DNA from: Kistimonas sp964291505
Lineage (GTDB): Bacteria > Pseudomonadota > Gammaproteobacteria > Pseudomonadales > Endozoicomonadaceae
NCBI GenBank assembly: GCA_964291505.2
Contig: OZ220216.1
Span: 2,480,001-2,544,000 of the forward strand
Reading direction: 5' to 3'
Length of the DNA stretch: 64,000 bases
Shown here piece by piece: positions 39,436-48,662 of this stretch (positions within the stretch are counted from its first letter, which is position 1; each line of letters starts with the position of its first letter). The notes beneath the pieces are model-generated. The model saw nothing but the letters and a program-made list of their open reading frames with translations. It searched no databases and was not told the DNA's origin. The position numbers were made by a program, and so were the translations under genes.

Positions 39436-40459
39436 AACCTACCACCTCCACGCTCACCTCCTGGCTCCGGAGATATTTAACCGCTTCATCAACCTCTGAC
39501 TCAGAACCAAACAGTTCCACCATGAGGAATCCCATACTTTTGCCGTTTACGGTCTCGATATCCGCCTGCATGATGCTGAAGTCCACCCCGAACTGGCGAG
39601 AGGCCTTGGTGATCAGGGGCTGACCTACGGTGCGACCCACAAAGGTGATGCGAATAACCGGTCGTGCGCCCGGCACCGGTTCCGTTTGAAAACCGGATTC
39701 CAGATCATTAGGGCGTTTTTCATGGATGGCCGTGCGCACAAACTCACGGGCAAGCTCTGTTTTCGGGCTCAAGAAGAACTGCTCAACATCATTTTCTTCG
39801 ATCAGCTGTCCCTGACTCAGAATAGCCACGCGATCACAGATAGATTTCACCACATCCATTTCATGGGTAATCATCAGGATTGTGAGCCCCAGCTTGCGAT
39901 TGATGTCTTTCAGCAGGTTAAGAATGGCAACGGTGGTTGCCGGATCCAACGCCGAGGTTGCCTCATCGCAGAGCAGTACACGGGGGCGGCTGGCCAGTGC
40001 CCGGGCAATAGCGACCCGCTGTTTCTGGCCACCACTCAACTGAGACGGGTAGCTATTGCGCTTATCACTGAGCCCTGTCAGCTCCAACAGTGGCAGGACT
40101 GTTTTTTCGATCTCGGCGTTGGACATGCCCGCTAATTCCAATGGCAACGCAATATTGCCAAAGACCGTGCGACTGGAAAGCAGATTGAAATGCTGGAAAA
40201 TCATGCCGATATGCCGGCGCTCCCGGCGCAGGTCATTCTCGGCCATGGCTGTCAGGTCCTTGCCCGCGACAATGACCTGGCCAGACGTCGGACGTTCCAG
40301 CAGGTTCACACAACGGATCAGGGTACTTTTGCCGGCGCCACTGGAGCCGACCACGCCGTAAATACAGCCTTCCGGTACATGAAGGGAGATTGAGTCAAGG
40401 GCCCGCACCGCTGATGCGCCCTGACCAAACTGTTTTGTTATCTGTCTGAGTTCGATCAT
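39425..40459 (-). CDS. metN: Methionine ABC transporter ATPase MetN
   Basis: About 344 residues. Walker A is GSSGAGKST, the signature LSGGQKQRVAIARAL and Walker B VLLCDEATSALDP. The C-terminal NIL domain (from about 265, FVGRTVGQPLITKASRQF) binds methionine and inhibits transport when the cell is full. I start at ATG 40459 (MIELRQI); the longer frame runs through a terminator hairpin and is not credible. First gene of the operon. Confidence 0.96.
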   Translation of the reverse strand: MIELRQITKQFGQGASAVRALDSISLHVPEGCIYGVVGSSGAGKSTLIRCVNLLERPTSGQVIVAGKDLTAMAENDLRRERRHIGMIFQHFNLLSSRTVFGNIALPLELAGMSNAEIEKTVLPLLELTGLSDKRNSYPSQLSGGQKQRVAIARALASRPRVLLCDEATSALDPATTVAILNLLKDINRKLGLTILMITHEMDVVKSICDRVAILSQGQLIEENDVEQFFLSPKTELAREFVRTAIHEKRPNDLESGFQTEPVPGARPVIRITFVGRTVGQPLITKASRQFGVDFSIMQADIETVNGKSMGFLMVELFGSESEVDEAVKYLRSQEVSVEVVGYVH

Positions 40460-40976
40460 TTCAGCTCCGCATACTGCTCGTCCTGCGGCGCTAAAAGAGA
40501 AGATGAAGTGCCGGCTTGTCCGCCGGTGAGGGCCTAAAAACCACTCTGTCCAGAGAGTGGTTTTTACGAATCCCGTCGTCAACCTTTCTCTTTAGCGATA
40601 TTTATAATGCGCCCGCAAGCCGAAATACAAATCAGCGCCATGTCGCGAGGCTAAGTGTTGCCGCCGATGCTGTCAAGCCCTCTATACTGCCGGTTAGGTA
40701 CTATGTGTCCGGCCAGCCCAAAAGTGTCAGTCACGATAAGCAGGCGGTTAACATCACTGACAAGTGCAACGGGATTCTATAGAGTGACGGAAGCCATCGA
40801 ACCGGGGCTTTGTCAGACCACCTGACAGTAATGTTTTATTATTCCCCCCGCGGATGCCGATATGATTAGCAATACAAACAATGGCGCCAGTATGCATGCG
40901 AAATAACGCGGCATAACACAGATGTACAAGGGCGCCACCGCATAATCACAACCAGAACGCAGGAGGACACAGCATC
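40460..40976. other. Divergent intergenic region with metN leader
   Basis: The 517-base gap holds a candidate minus-strand promoter for metN (TTGTAT at 40630-40625, 18 bases, TATAAA at 40606-40601). A leader of roughly 130 bases follows, with two hairpins. AGGAGG at 40961-40966 serves the plus-strand gene at 40977. No MetJ-box array or known SAM riboswitch was recognised. Confidence 0.5.
40536..40565 (-). terminator. Terminator hairpin inside the metN leader
   Basis: A perfect 12-bp stem (AAAAACCACTCT/AGAGTGGTTTTT) with a 6-base loop and a five-U end lies about 77 bases before the metN start. A second hairpin (40511-40526, CCGGC/GCCGG) sits between it and the gene. It could attenuate metN or end plus-strand transcription. 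Confidence 0.65.
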
Positions 40977-41687
40977 ATGTCGGACAGTAAGAATGCCCTG
41001 AATCAGCCCGATGCAACCGCCCAGGATGGCATAAACCTGCTATGTGATGGTTTCCGTGATCAACTCATGCAGAACATCCAGTATCTCCGGCAGGGCGACG
41101 GCCGCCTGGTGCTCGACACGCTGGATGAAACCGGCCAGTGGCACGCCACCCAGATGAACGGCTTTCTCAAAACCCTGATTCTGCCCCCCATCACCGATGC
41201 CATTATTGCCCTGCACACCCATATTACGGAGAAAAACAACACAGGCAATGGTGCTGCGACAGAAGCCAGTATCCAGCACGGTGTGGAATTGTCAGACCTG
41301 AGTTATCACGGGGCATTCACCGTTACCCGTCAGCCGGAAGACCGGAAACAGGTAACCCTTCTGGCGCTACACTTTTTACGGCAGCAGATGGACGCCATTC
41401 AGCGCCAGACCGCCATTGAGCTGGCCGACCAATCCGAAGACATCGACCTGATACGCTGCAGCATGATTCTTGATGGCCTCAACCAGTCCCTGAAGAATCT
41501 GATCCAGTGCCTGCTGTGCGCCGCCTTTCCGGATTACTGCAGCAGCGACCGTTTCAGCCATATCCGCATCATTGAAGATAATCAATGCCTGTTTGACAGC
41601 CTCTCCGTCTGCCCCCGGGGCCGGAACACCTGGGCTCCGGCGGGCATCCCGGTGGCGGGGCAGTCAATTTATAGCCAGCCGGATTAA
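40977..41687 (+). CDS. Hypothetical protein
   Basis: A 236-residue soluble protein with no signal peptide, preceded by AGGAGG. It is largely helical: LCDGFRDQLMQNIQYLRQGDGRLVLDTLD near the start (in parts) and TLLALHFLRQQMDAIQRQTAIELADQS in the middle. The last 50 residues are less ordered, with several cysteines. I do not recognise the family. It converges with the DsbA-like gene, five bases apart. Confidence 0.7.
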   Translation: MSDSKNALNQPDATAQDGINLLCDGFRDQLMQNIQYLRQGDGRLVLDTLDETGQWHATQMNGFLKTLILPPITDAIIALHTHITEKNNTGNGAATEASIQHGVELSDLSYHGAFTVTRQPEDRKQVTLLALHFLRQQMDAIQRQTAIELADQSEDIDLIRCSMILDGLNQSLKNLIQCLLCAAFPDYCSSDRFSHIRIIEDNQCLFDSLSVCPRGRNTWAPAGIPVAGQSIYSQPD

Positions 41688-41692
41688 TCCGC

Positions 41693-42685
41693 TCAGGAGG
41701 ATTTCGGCTGGCTAAGCAGACCCCGAATCTGGTTTTCAATATCCGCACCCGACAGTCTTTTTCCATTCAGGAAAAACGTCGGCGTGCTGGATACGCCGTA
41801 TTGGCGACCAAAAGCTATTGCTTTTTCCACAGAGCCCTCTGATTCCTTCGATGCCATACAAGCCTCAAATACCCGAGTATTCAAACCCAGTTTTGCCGCA
41901 AGGGTTCCAGGCGTTTTTTGAGACAATGATCCCTGTTGTGCATAGGCGAGCTTGTGATACTCCCAGTATTTATCCTGCTGGCCGGCACACCAGGCGCCTC
42001 GCATGACGGTGGTTGATATGCCGGAAGCCGGATCCACCACGGGGAAATCCACATAATACACCTTCAGGCTATCGGGAAAGGCCGCCATAAGGCGGTTAAC
42101 CATCTCTCCACCTTTCTTGCAGTAAGGGCAACGATAATCCGCAAATTCAACCAGCGTGAAAGAAGCATCAGCCTTGCCTTTAACCGGATACCCTTCCAGT
42201 GGCAGGTTAAAAACGGGGGCTTCGGGTTCTGGCACCAATATCTTCAGCCCTTTATCCTGCCTGATCTTCTCCATGACTGCGGTCAGTTGCTGCTGTTCAC
42301 GCACACTTTCCAGCTGCTCGCGGATGGCATCCCGCACCTCATTCAATGGAGCCTGGATATGATCACGGTAGTTCTCATAAAACGCCTGAATCTCCCCGTC
42401 AGAAACCGGCTTTATGGTTAACAGCGCCGATCGTATTTCATCGGGTGTCTTCGCCTGTGCCTTGGCCTGCTTCTGGACATACAACTCCAGAGCGCCCTGT
42501 TCAAGCAATGCCCGCTCACTCTCCCAGGCCTCACGACGGATTTCATACAGCGACTGCTGCACCCAGGGTGACAACTGAGACTCTGTGATAGGCTGTTGAT
42601 CAAAGCGCAGCAGCGCAGGGGTATCAGCAACAGCAGGAACACTGAACAGCAGGCTGCTGATGACCGCAAAAACGACGTTTTTCAT
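41693..42685 (-). CDS. DsbA-like thiol:disulfide protein with SurA-like N-terminal domain
   Basis: About 330 residues. A signal peptide ends near VPAVA. The first half (to about 150) is helical and charged, like the SurA N-terminal domain. The second half is a thioredoxin fold: FTLVEFADYRCPYCKKGGEM with a CPYC redox pair, then GVSSTPTFFLNGKRLSG with the cis-Pro loop. This matches periplasmic DsbA/DsbG-type oxidoreductases. I use ATG 42685 because it begins the signal peptide; the ribosome site is weak and the frame extends to 42799 inside zntA. Confidence 0.87.
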   Translation of the reverse strand: MKNVVFAVISSLLFSVPAVADTPALLRFDQQPITESQLSPWVQQSLYEIRREAWESERALLEQGALELYVQKQAKAQAKTPDEIRSALLTIKPVSDGEIQAFYENYRDHIQAPLNEVRDAIREQLESVREQQQLTAVMEKIRQDKGLKILVPEPEAPVFNLPLEGYPVKGKADASFTLVEFADYRCPYCKKGGEMVNRLMAAFPDSLKVYYVDFPVVDPASGISTTVMRGAWCAGQQDKYWEYHKLAYAQQGSLSQKTPGTLAAKLGLNTRVFEACMASKESEGSVEKAIAFGRQYGVSSTPTFFLNGKRLSGADIENQIRGLLSQPKSS

Positions 42686-42764
42686 CAAGGATGATCCCAG
42701 GTATTCAAGAGAAACAACCTCCCTGTCACCCATTCCCGAAAGCTGATCAAACAAAGGTAAAGAC

Positions 42765-45056
42765 TCAGCCTCTACCCTTTCGCAACAAACGCAACGCATT
42801 GGCCGTCACCAGCGCCGTGGCGCCACTGTCTGCCAGCACCGCTACCATCAAGCCGGTTACCCCCATGAGACTGGTCACCAGGAAAATAGCCTTGAGCCCC
42901 AGCGCCAGTGCAATATTCTGCCGGATAATGGCCATCGCATGACGAGACAGGCTGATAACATCCGCGACTTCTCGGACACGGTCATGGGTCAGTGCGGCAT
43001 CCGCCGTTTCAAGCGCAACATCAGAGCCCTTACCCATGGCAATCCCGATATCGGCGGTTCGAAGCGCCGGCGCATCATTGATACCGTCTCCGACCATGGC
43101 CACCGGTGCAGATGTCTGCAATGCACGCACCGCATTCACCTTGTCTTCCGGCAACAAACCGGCACGAAAATCCATACCCAGTTGATTAGCAATAGCCCTG
43201 GCGGCCCGGGGATTATCGCCTGTCAACATGACACTCCCGACGCCAATACCCCGCAGCCGCTCAATCGCATCACCGCTATCACTGCGCAGCGTATCGCTCA
43301 GTGCCAGCAAACCGACGAATTCGCCCTCCACTGAGGCACAAACGACGGTGTTACCCAGCTCTTCAAGACGAACGATCTCTGCCTCTACCGCCGGTAAACA
43401 CGCCACAACCTCCGCCATGGCAGCCGGGGAACCCACTCGGATATTCTGCCCCTTTACCACACCGTGGATTCCATGCCCGGCCAGAACAGTCATCTCATCG
43501 GCAACCCCGACACGGATACCACGGCGCTCTGCCTCCGCCAGTATAGCCAGCGCCAACGGATGGCTCGTGCCTTTTTCCACAGCCGCCACCAGGGGTAACC
43601 ATTCGGCTTCTGACGACCCAAAACTGACCACTGCCGTGACTTCAGGTTTACCCAACGTCAATGTTCCGGTTTTATCAAACGCCATCTGGCGAATACTGGC
43701 CAATTGCTCAAGCGCAGCGCCGCCCTTGATCAGAATACCCTTGCGGGTCGCGGCTGCCAGAGCCGATGTTACTGCGGCGGGTGTCGAAATAATGAGCGCA
43801 CAGGGGCAGGCAATCAGCAACAGAGCGAGGCCACGATAGACCCAAACATCCCAGGGCTGCCCAGCCAACAACGGTGGCAATACAATCACCAGACCGGCTA
43901 TGACCATCATCAACGGGGTATACCAGCGACTGAACCGGTCAATGAATCGCTCAACAGGCGCTTTGTGGGCTTCGCCCTCTTCAATCAGGGTCAGAATGCG
44001 ATCAATGGCATTCTCGCCCGGCTCGGACTGAACCCGCAGTTTCACCAGCCGATCCGTGGCCAGACTGCCGGCCAAGATCCGATCACCGGCAACATGTTCA
44101 ACGGGCAGAGATTCACCGGTCAGCGCACTCTCATCGAAACTGCCCGCCTCGGTGAGCAATTCGGCGTCCACCGGTAAACGATCGCCAGGCCGGACCTCGA
44201 TAAGATCCCCCGGCCGGAGGCTGTCTGCCATGACCTCCTCACGTTCATCACCTCGAATCAGGATGGCTGTATCCGGCGTGAGAGCCATCAGTGACTTGAC
44301 GCCGCTTCGTGCCCTATCAGCTGCGAGGCTCTCCAGTTTCTCCCCGATCATGAAGAGGAACACCACCATCGCGGCTTCGAAACTCTCCCCCAATGCCAGT
44401 GCGCCGATAACAGCAACCGTCATCAGGGTTTCCATGCCAAAAAAGTTTCCGCGCCTAGCCTGACGCAGCACCCCCTGCATGATCGGAAACAATCCCCAGA
44501 GCGCTGCGGGCCAGAATGCCCATGCTCCCATTTCAGGCACTACAAGCCGACTCAGACCACCGGCAAGCATCAGCCCCGTCAGGGCCAGGAGTTGCCTGTG
44601 TTGCAGTAGTCGATCAGTGATAGAGGCTTTGGCATCAGCTCGAGTGCCAACACCGGATAACCCATACCCTAATTCGGTCACAGTCGCTTCTATCTGGGAG
44701 AGATTCAGGCGGGAGGCGTCAAAGTCAACGGTAAGACGCAGGGTGGCAAACGTAATGTGTGCTTTAATCAGGCCATCCAGGCGATGGAGGGCAGTTTCTA
44801 CCTTACTGATACAGCTGGGGCAATCAATGCCGCTGATAGCCCAGGTATGGCGGGAGGGTGGACTGTCTCCTTCTTCATCCTCTTCCGCACAACCGGTACT
44901 GGAAACACTGCTGCCTCCAGATTCAGCCCCCGAAGCACAGCACGTTGTTACAACGTCCGATGCCTGCAGGCAACAGTTTTTGACTGTGGGAGCAGCCTGC
45001 GTGGTATCTATGGTACTGACACGTGCATTACAGCGATTGCTTGAGCAGCATGACAT
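42765..45056 (-). CDS. zntA: Zinc/cadmium/lead-exporting P1B-type ATPase
   Basis: About 763 residues. The first 60 form a Cys-rich tail (C3, C4, C9, C28, C29, C39, C40, C56). An HMA domain follows with GIDCPSC at 76-82. Catalytic motifs: TGES, CPC in LIACPCALIIST, DKTGTLTLGKPEV, the HP motif in KGTSHPLA and GDGINDAPAL. This is the Zn/Cd/Pb group. ATG 45056 is preceded by GGAGGG with seven bases spacing. The promoter upstream carries a long palindrome, and the Zn-type arsR gene lies next to it on the same strand. Confidence 0.95.
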   Translation of the reverse strand: MSCCSSNRCNARVSTIDTTQAAPTVKNCCLQASDVVTTCCASGAESGGSSVSSTGCAEEDEEGDSPPSRHTWAISGIDCPSCISKVETALHRLDGLIKAHITFATLRLTVDFDASRLNLSQIEATVTELGYGLSGVGTRADAKASITDRLLQHRQLLALTGLMLAGGLSRLVVPEMGAWAFWPAALWGLFPIMQGVLRQARRGNFFGMETLMTVAVIGALALGESFEAAMVVFLFMIGEKLESLAADRARSGVKSLMALTPDTAILIRGDEREEVMADSLRPGDLIEVRPGDRLPVDAELLTEAGSFDESALTGESLPVEHVAGDRILAGSLATDRLVKLRVQSEPGENAIDRILTLIEEGEAHKAPVERFIDRFSRWYTPLMMVIAGLVIVLPPLLAGQPWDVWVYRGLALLLIACPCALIISTPAAVTSALAAATRKGILIKGGAALEQLASIRQMAFDKTGTLTLGKPEVTAVVSFGSSEAEWLPLVAAVEKGTSHPLALAILAEAERRGIRVGVADEMTVLAGHGIHGVVKGQNIRVGSPAAMAEVVACLPAVEAEIVRLEELGNTVVCASVEGEFVGLLALSDTLRSDSGDAIERLRGIGVGSVMLTGDNPRAARAIANQLGMDFRAGLLPEDKVNAVRALQTSAPVAMVGDGINDAPALRTADIGIAMGKGSDVALETADAALTHDRVREVADVISLSRHAMAIIRQNIALALGLKAIFLVTSLMGVTGLMVAVLADSGATALVTANALRLLRKGRG

Positions 45057-45065
45057 CGTTACACC

Positions 45066-45113
45066 CTCCATAAATAAATTATAATTCATATGAATTATAA
45101 TTTATTTATGGAG
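45066..45113. promoter_or_regulatory. 48-bp perfect palindrome, candidate ArsR/SmtB-type operator
   Basis: A 24-bp inverted repeat with no spacer, centred at 45089/45090 on CATATG, with TATAAT on both strands. The inner AATTCATATGAATT resembles the AT-rich dyads bound by SmtB/CzrA-type sensors. One end reaches the zntA ribosome site. Confidence 0.75.
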
Positions 45114-45121
45114 TAAGACAA
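45094..45121 (-). promoter_or_regulatory. Probable zntA promoter
   Basis: On the minus strand TTGTCT (45121-45116) and TATAAT (45099-45094) are 16 bases apart. The -10 box and most of the spacer lie in the palindrome, so a bound repressor would block RNA polymerase. Confidence 0.6.
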
Positions 45122-45181
45122 CCGATTTATACTTTCATATTGATCGGGAACAACTGCCAACAGGTAATACTCCGCCGGTCA

Positions 45182-45484
45182 TCACTCCCGGACATGCTGA
45201 ATCAGGTCATTAAGAACACACCGAATATGATCATCATCCAAGGCATAGAGCACCTGCTTGCCCTGACGACAGGCCTTAAGAATACGGGCATCACGCAGCC
45301 CTTTAAGGTGATGACTGGTCAGCGACTGGGACATACCCGCCAGCTCCGATAAGCGGGCAACCGGCTGGGGTTCCACCATACAGGCCAGCACCAGCTTCAG
45401 CCGGCCTTCATCCCCCAACTGTTTGAACAGGCCGGCCAGCGCACTGTGTTGCTCTGGATTCAATGAAAGGCTGTCAGCGGTCAT
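45182..45484 (-). CDS. ArsR-family metal sensor repressor, Zn (SmtB/CzrA) type
   Basis: A 100-residue winged-helix repressor. The recognition helix region is LSELAGMSQSLTSHHLKGLRDA. The CadC/ArsR-type ELCVCDL site is absent. Instead the last helix has DDHIRCVLNDLIQHVRE, which fits D-x-H-x10-H-x2-E, the alpha5 zinc site of SmtB. Zinc binding would release DNA and induce export. It lies upstream of zntA on the same strand and is the likely ligand of the palindrome between them. Confidence 0.88.
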   Translation of the reverse strand: MTADSLSLNPEQHSALAGLFKQLGDEGRLKLVLACMVEPQPVARLSELAGMSQSLTSHHLKGLRDARILKACRQGKQVLYALDDDHIRCVLNDLIQHVRE

Positions 45485-45530
45485 AAATTGGTTTTCAGCA
45501 AATATTGATGGTTATTCATCCTGCCAGGCT

Positions 45531-46649
45531 TCAGGGATTATGGGGCCTGCCCAGGTATTCGCGGGATTGCATTTCCTGCAACCGGCTCAACGTCCGTTTG
45601 AACTCAAACTCCAGTCGTCCGTCTCGATACAGGTATTCCAGCGCCGTTTCGCCTGACATAATCAGGTTCACCCCCCGATCATAGAACTCATCCACCAGGT
45701 TGATAAAACGCCGCGCCTGATCATCCATGCTGCCATTCAGCTGCGGTACCTGCTCAATCAAGACGGTGTGGAACTCCCTGGCCAGTTCAATATAGTCATT
45801 CTGGCTCCGCGGGCCATCACAGAGGGCAACAAATGTGAACCAGCCAATATCATCACAGACCCGGATCGTGCGGATCGGGCGCCCTTCAATCTCCAGCACC
45901 CGCCCTTCCTGAATATGAGCGCTGTCCGCCACCAGCTTGCAGAAGCTGTCATGCAGGCTGTCCCTGGCCGCTTCATCCAGTGGATGATGGTAAATCTGTG
46001 CCTGCTCAAGCACCCGCAAACGGTAATCTACGCCACTGTCGACATTGACGATATCCGTATACCGGTTCAGCAGATCAATCGCCGGCAGGAAGCGGGTACG
46101 CTGAAGACCGTCCTTATATAGCTCATCCGGAACGATATTGCTGGTTGCCACCAGCGTGACGCCATTCTTGAACAACTGTTCCAACAGACCGCCCAGAATC
46201 ATGGCATCGGTAATATCGGAAACGAAAAACTCATCAAAACAGATGATCCTGGCTTCTGCCGCCAACCGCTGCCCCACAATGACCAGTGGGTTCTTTTCAC
46301 CATCCAGGGACTTCAACTCATCATGCACCCGCCGCATAAACCGGTGGAAATGGGTTCGCATCTTGTCGGGAAATGGAAGACTGTCGAAGAATGTATCCAC
46401 CAGATACGTCTTTCCCCGCCCCACACCGCCCCAGAAATACAGCCCCTGCAAAGGTTCTGGCTGACGCCGCTGCAGCTTCGAAACAAGGCGTTTCAGACCC
46501 GATGCCTGACGCGCATCTGCGGCCAGCAAGTCATCATAAAGCCGCTGGAGGTGATGCACCGCGTTTTCCTGGGCCTTGTCATGGACAAACCCCTCCCGCT
46601 GGAGATCCAGACGATAACGCTCAATGGGTGTCCGCTCACTGGGTGTCAT
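45531..46649 (-). CDS. zapE: Cell division ATPase ZapE (AFG1-like)
   Basis: About 372 residues. Walker A is GGVGRGKTYLVD, and RTHFHRFMRRVHDEL and ICFDEFFVSDITDAM are AFG1/ZapE landmarks. LVATSNIVPDELYKDGLQRTRFLPAI (in parts) gives sensor and arginine-finger regions. ZapE acts at the Z ring late in division. ATG 46649 has CAGGGA upstream; an ATG six codons earlier (46667) is possible. The next gene, divergent, is the division-related zapG. Confidence 0.94.
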   Translation of the reverse strand: MTPSERTPIERYRLDLQREGFVHDKAQENAVHHLQRLYDDLLAADARQASGLKRLVSKLQRRQPEPLQGLYFWGGVGRGKTYLVDTFFDSLPFPDKMRTHFHRFMRRVHDELKSLDGEKNPLVIVGQRLAAEARIICFDEFFVSDITDAMILGGLLEQLFKNGVTLVATSNIVPDELYKDGLQRTRFLPAIDLLNRYTDIVNVDSGVDYRLRVLEQAQIYHHPLDEAARDSLHDSFCKLVADSAHIQEGRVLEIEGRPIRTIRVCDDIGWFTFVALCDGPRSQNDYIELAREFHTVLIEQVPQLNGSMDDQARRFINLVDEFYDRGVNLIMSGETALEYLYRDGRLEFEFKRTLSRLQEMQSREYLGRPHNP

Positions 46650-46861
46650 GGTAATCCCTGCGCTCATGTTTTTTGTGACTGCTCCACGGCCTGCGACAGG
46701 CTTCCAGGCCCTTGCCCCGCAGGCGCGACACTTTACCGACCTGTATCAATAGTGGCAACAATTTGCCACAGATGGTAACCGCACCGCTCTATACAGCCGG
46801 GATAAAAGATTATAAGTTAGAGTCTCAGCCGGGAACTACTGACGAATCAAAGAGGCTTATT

Positions 46862-47332
46862 TTGGAAACAGCGAACTTGTTGTGGATGACGGGTGGACTG
46901 GCCTTCTTTACCGGCCTGGTGATGGGAATGGTCATCAATCACCTCCTGGGTGGTTCCCGCACCGGGAGCAGCCAGCTGCGCAAGCAACTGGACAAGGCCG
47001 AGGCCGAACTCAACGAATACAAGGAAAAAGTCGCGGATCATTTCAGCACCACCGCGCACCTGGTCAACCGCATGACGGAAAGCTATCGCGATGTACACGA
47101 GCATATGGCCGCCAGCGCCAATGAACTGTGCACCGATGAACTGACCCGCCAGCGCCTGAACGACGCTCTGCTGGGCAGCAACACCCTGCTCTCAGGCAAG
47201 AGCGACGAAAAAACGTCGGAGATGGTCGAACCGCCCAAGGATTATGCGCTCAAGAGTGATCCGGAAGAAGCCGGTACTCTGGCCGACAACTTTGGCCTCG
47301 ATAGCACCAAGAAAGCCGTTAATAACGCCTGA
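46862..47332 (+). CDS. zapG: YhcB/ZapG family protein (DUF1043)
   Basis: About 156 residues. One N-terminal helix (WMTGGLAFFTGLVMGMVI) is followed by a coiled coil (QLRKQLDKAEAELNEYKEKVADHFSTTAHLVNRM in parts), the core of the DUF1043 family, and a disordered tail. It links the membrane with cell division and envelope growth. No ATG lies at the expected place. TTG 46862 has AGAGG six bases upstream and starts just before the helix, as in relatives. An upstream ATG at 46712 or 46772 would add atypical residues. Confidence 0.85.
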   Translation: METANLLWMTGGLAFFTGLVMGMVINHLLGGSRTGSSQLRKQLDKAEAELNEYKEKVADHFSTTAHLVNRMTESYRDVHEHMAASANELCTDELTRQRLNDALLGSNTLLSGKSDEKTSEMVEPPKDYALKSDPEEAGTLADNFGLDSTKKAVNNA

Positions 47333-47346
47333 TTCCATACCCCCTT

Positions 47347-47370
47347 CGGGCAGGTCTCTGCACCTGCCCG
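47347..47370. terminator. Hairpin after zapG
   Basis: A perfect 9-bp stem (CGGGCAGGT/ACCTGCCCG) with a 6-base loop lies 14 bases after the zapG stop. No T run follows, so the terminator call is moderate. Confidence 0.6.
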
Positions 47371-47515
47371 CTCTCAATATAACCTTTCACTGAATACGAT
47401 CCCCGATTTATCAGGATTCGCCATAAGCACACCGGCCTCCCTGCAACCAACCCACTGACTGCCAACGCCTGACAACTAGACTTGATGATATAGACCTGAC
47501 GAATCGCTGTGATGT

Positions 47516-48142
47516 ATGTCTGGCACACAAAGGACGTCCGGACAGGGAACGCAGAGTAACCTGCTGAACACCCAGTCTGAATCAACACAAAACAAAAAAC
47601 CGGTAGAGCGAAAGCATGCCGATGAATTTTCCCGCTACCTGGGAAAAGATCAGGAACCGCCTGCAGACTCTTCCCCCTCGGCGATCAGCAAGTCGGGACA
47701 GGCGAGTCAGACGGCAAAACCGGTTCCTGACCAGGTTTTTATGGTCAACAACATGGTGAACAAGAACTTCCACTATGTTCGGGATTCCCGGCAATTCCAG
47801 ACAACCGACTACTGGCAGACACCGGAAGAAATGAAGCAGAACATGGCGGGAGACTGCGAGGATTTCGCCCTGCTGAAATACCAGATCCTGCAGGAGCGCG
47901 GCGTCAGTGAGGATCGGCTGTCACTGGCCTACGGCAAATTGAACGGTGAAGGCCACCTGATCACGCTCTACAAGGACAATGAAGGCCATGAGCATGTCCT
48001 CGACAACGCCGCCAGCGATATCCAAACCGTAGAAGAGCGGGACGATTTACGGGTGCTGGTACGCTTCAAAATGGAAGACGTTTCCTATGGCAAGGACGGC
48101 TGGTTAAAAGTACTGGAAAAGATTCGCTCTCGCGCCGACTAA
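47516..48142 (+). CDS. Transglutaminase-like cysteine protease (LapG/BTLCP type) without signal peptide
   Basis: A 208-residue protein. Residues 1-70 are polar and disordered. The catalytic domain has WQTPEEMKQNMAGDCEDFALLKYQIL with C114, GEGHLITLY with H147 and HVLDNAAS with D163: a full bacterial transglutaminase-like cysteine protease triad. LapG, the known relative, is periplasmic and cleaves adhesin LapA to release biofilm. Here I see no signal peptide, and no lapD or adhesin gene is adjacent. The ribosome site is weak. Its target is unknown. Confidence 0.8.
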   Translation: MSGTQRTSGQGTQSNLLNTQSESTQNKKPVERKHADEFSRYLGKDQEPPADSSPSAISKSGQASQTAKPVPDQVFMVNNMVNKNFHYVRDSRQFQTTDYWQTPEEMKQNMAGDCEDFALLKYQILQERGVSEDRLSLAYGKLNGEGHLITLYKDNEGHEHVLDNAASDIQTVEERDDLRVLVRFKMEDVSYGKDGWLKVLEKIRSRAD

Positions 48143-48179
48143 TCAACGGATTCAATGAACCAGGGACAGGAATACCACT

Positions 48180-48662
48180 ATGGGCAACCAACGCACACTC
48201 AACTTACGCTTTCTGGCAGAACCTGCTGACGTCAACTTCGGCGGCAAGGTCCACGGCGGCGCCGTGATGAAATGGATCGACCTCGCCGGTTACGCCTGTG
48301 CCGCAGGCTGGAGTGGGCGTTACTGCGTCACGGCGTATGTCGGCGGCATCCGGTTTGTTTCCCCAATCCATGTCGGTAACCTGGTTGAGGTGGAAGCCCG
48401 GGTCATCTACACCGGTCGCAGCTCCATGCACATTGATATCAATGTACTGGCCTGTGACCCCAAATCCGGTGATCGTCGCCAGACTACCCACTGCATTCTG
48501 ATCATGGTAGCCGTCGACGAATCCGGTCATCCGGTGAGCATTCCGGAGTGGATACCGGAAACCGAGGAAGACATCCGACTCAAGGATACCGCCATTAAAC
48601 TGATGGATATGCGCAAACAGATCAGTGACGAAATGGCCATACTGTTCGGTGACAGAACCTAA
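48180..48662 (+). CDS. Acyl-CoA thioesterase, YciA-like hotdog family
   Basis: A 160-residue hotdog-fold protein. VNFGGKVHGGAVMKWIDLAGYACA carries the conserved Gly-rich strand and active-site Asp region, followed by RFVSPIHVGNLVEVEARVIYTGRSSMHI (in parts). It hydrolyses acyl-CoA to free acid and CoA; chain-length preference is not clear. It starts 37 bases after the LapG-like gene and may share its transcript. Confidence 0.9.
   Translation: MGNQRTLNLRFLAEPADVNFGGKVHGGAVMKWIDLAGYACAAGWSGRYCVTAYVGGIRFVSPIHVGNLVEVEARVIYTGRSSMHIDINVLACDPKSGDRRQTTHCILIMVAVDESGHPVSIPEWIPETEEDIRLKDTAIKLMDMRKQISDEMAILFGDRT

Noticed and set aside
40460..40582. Extension of metN by 41 codons
   Set aside because: The added sequence is encoded by a terminator hairpin and has no ribosome site; ATG 40459 gives the standard MetN start.
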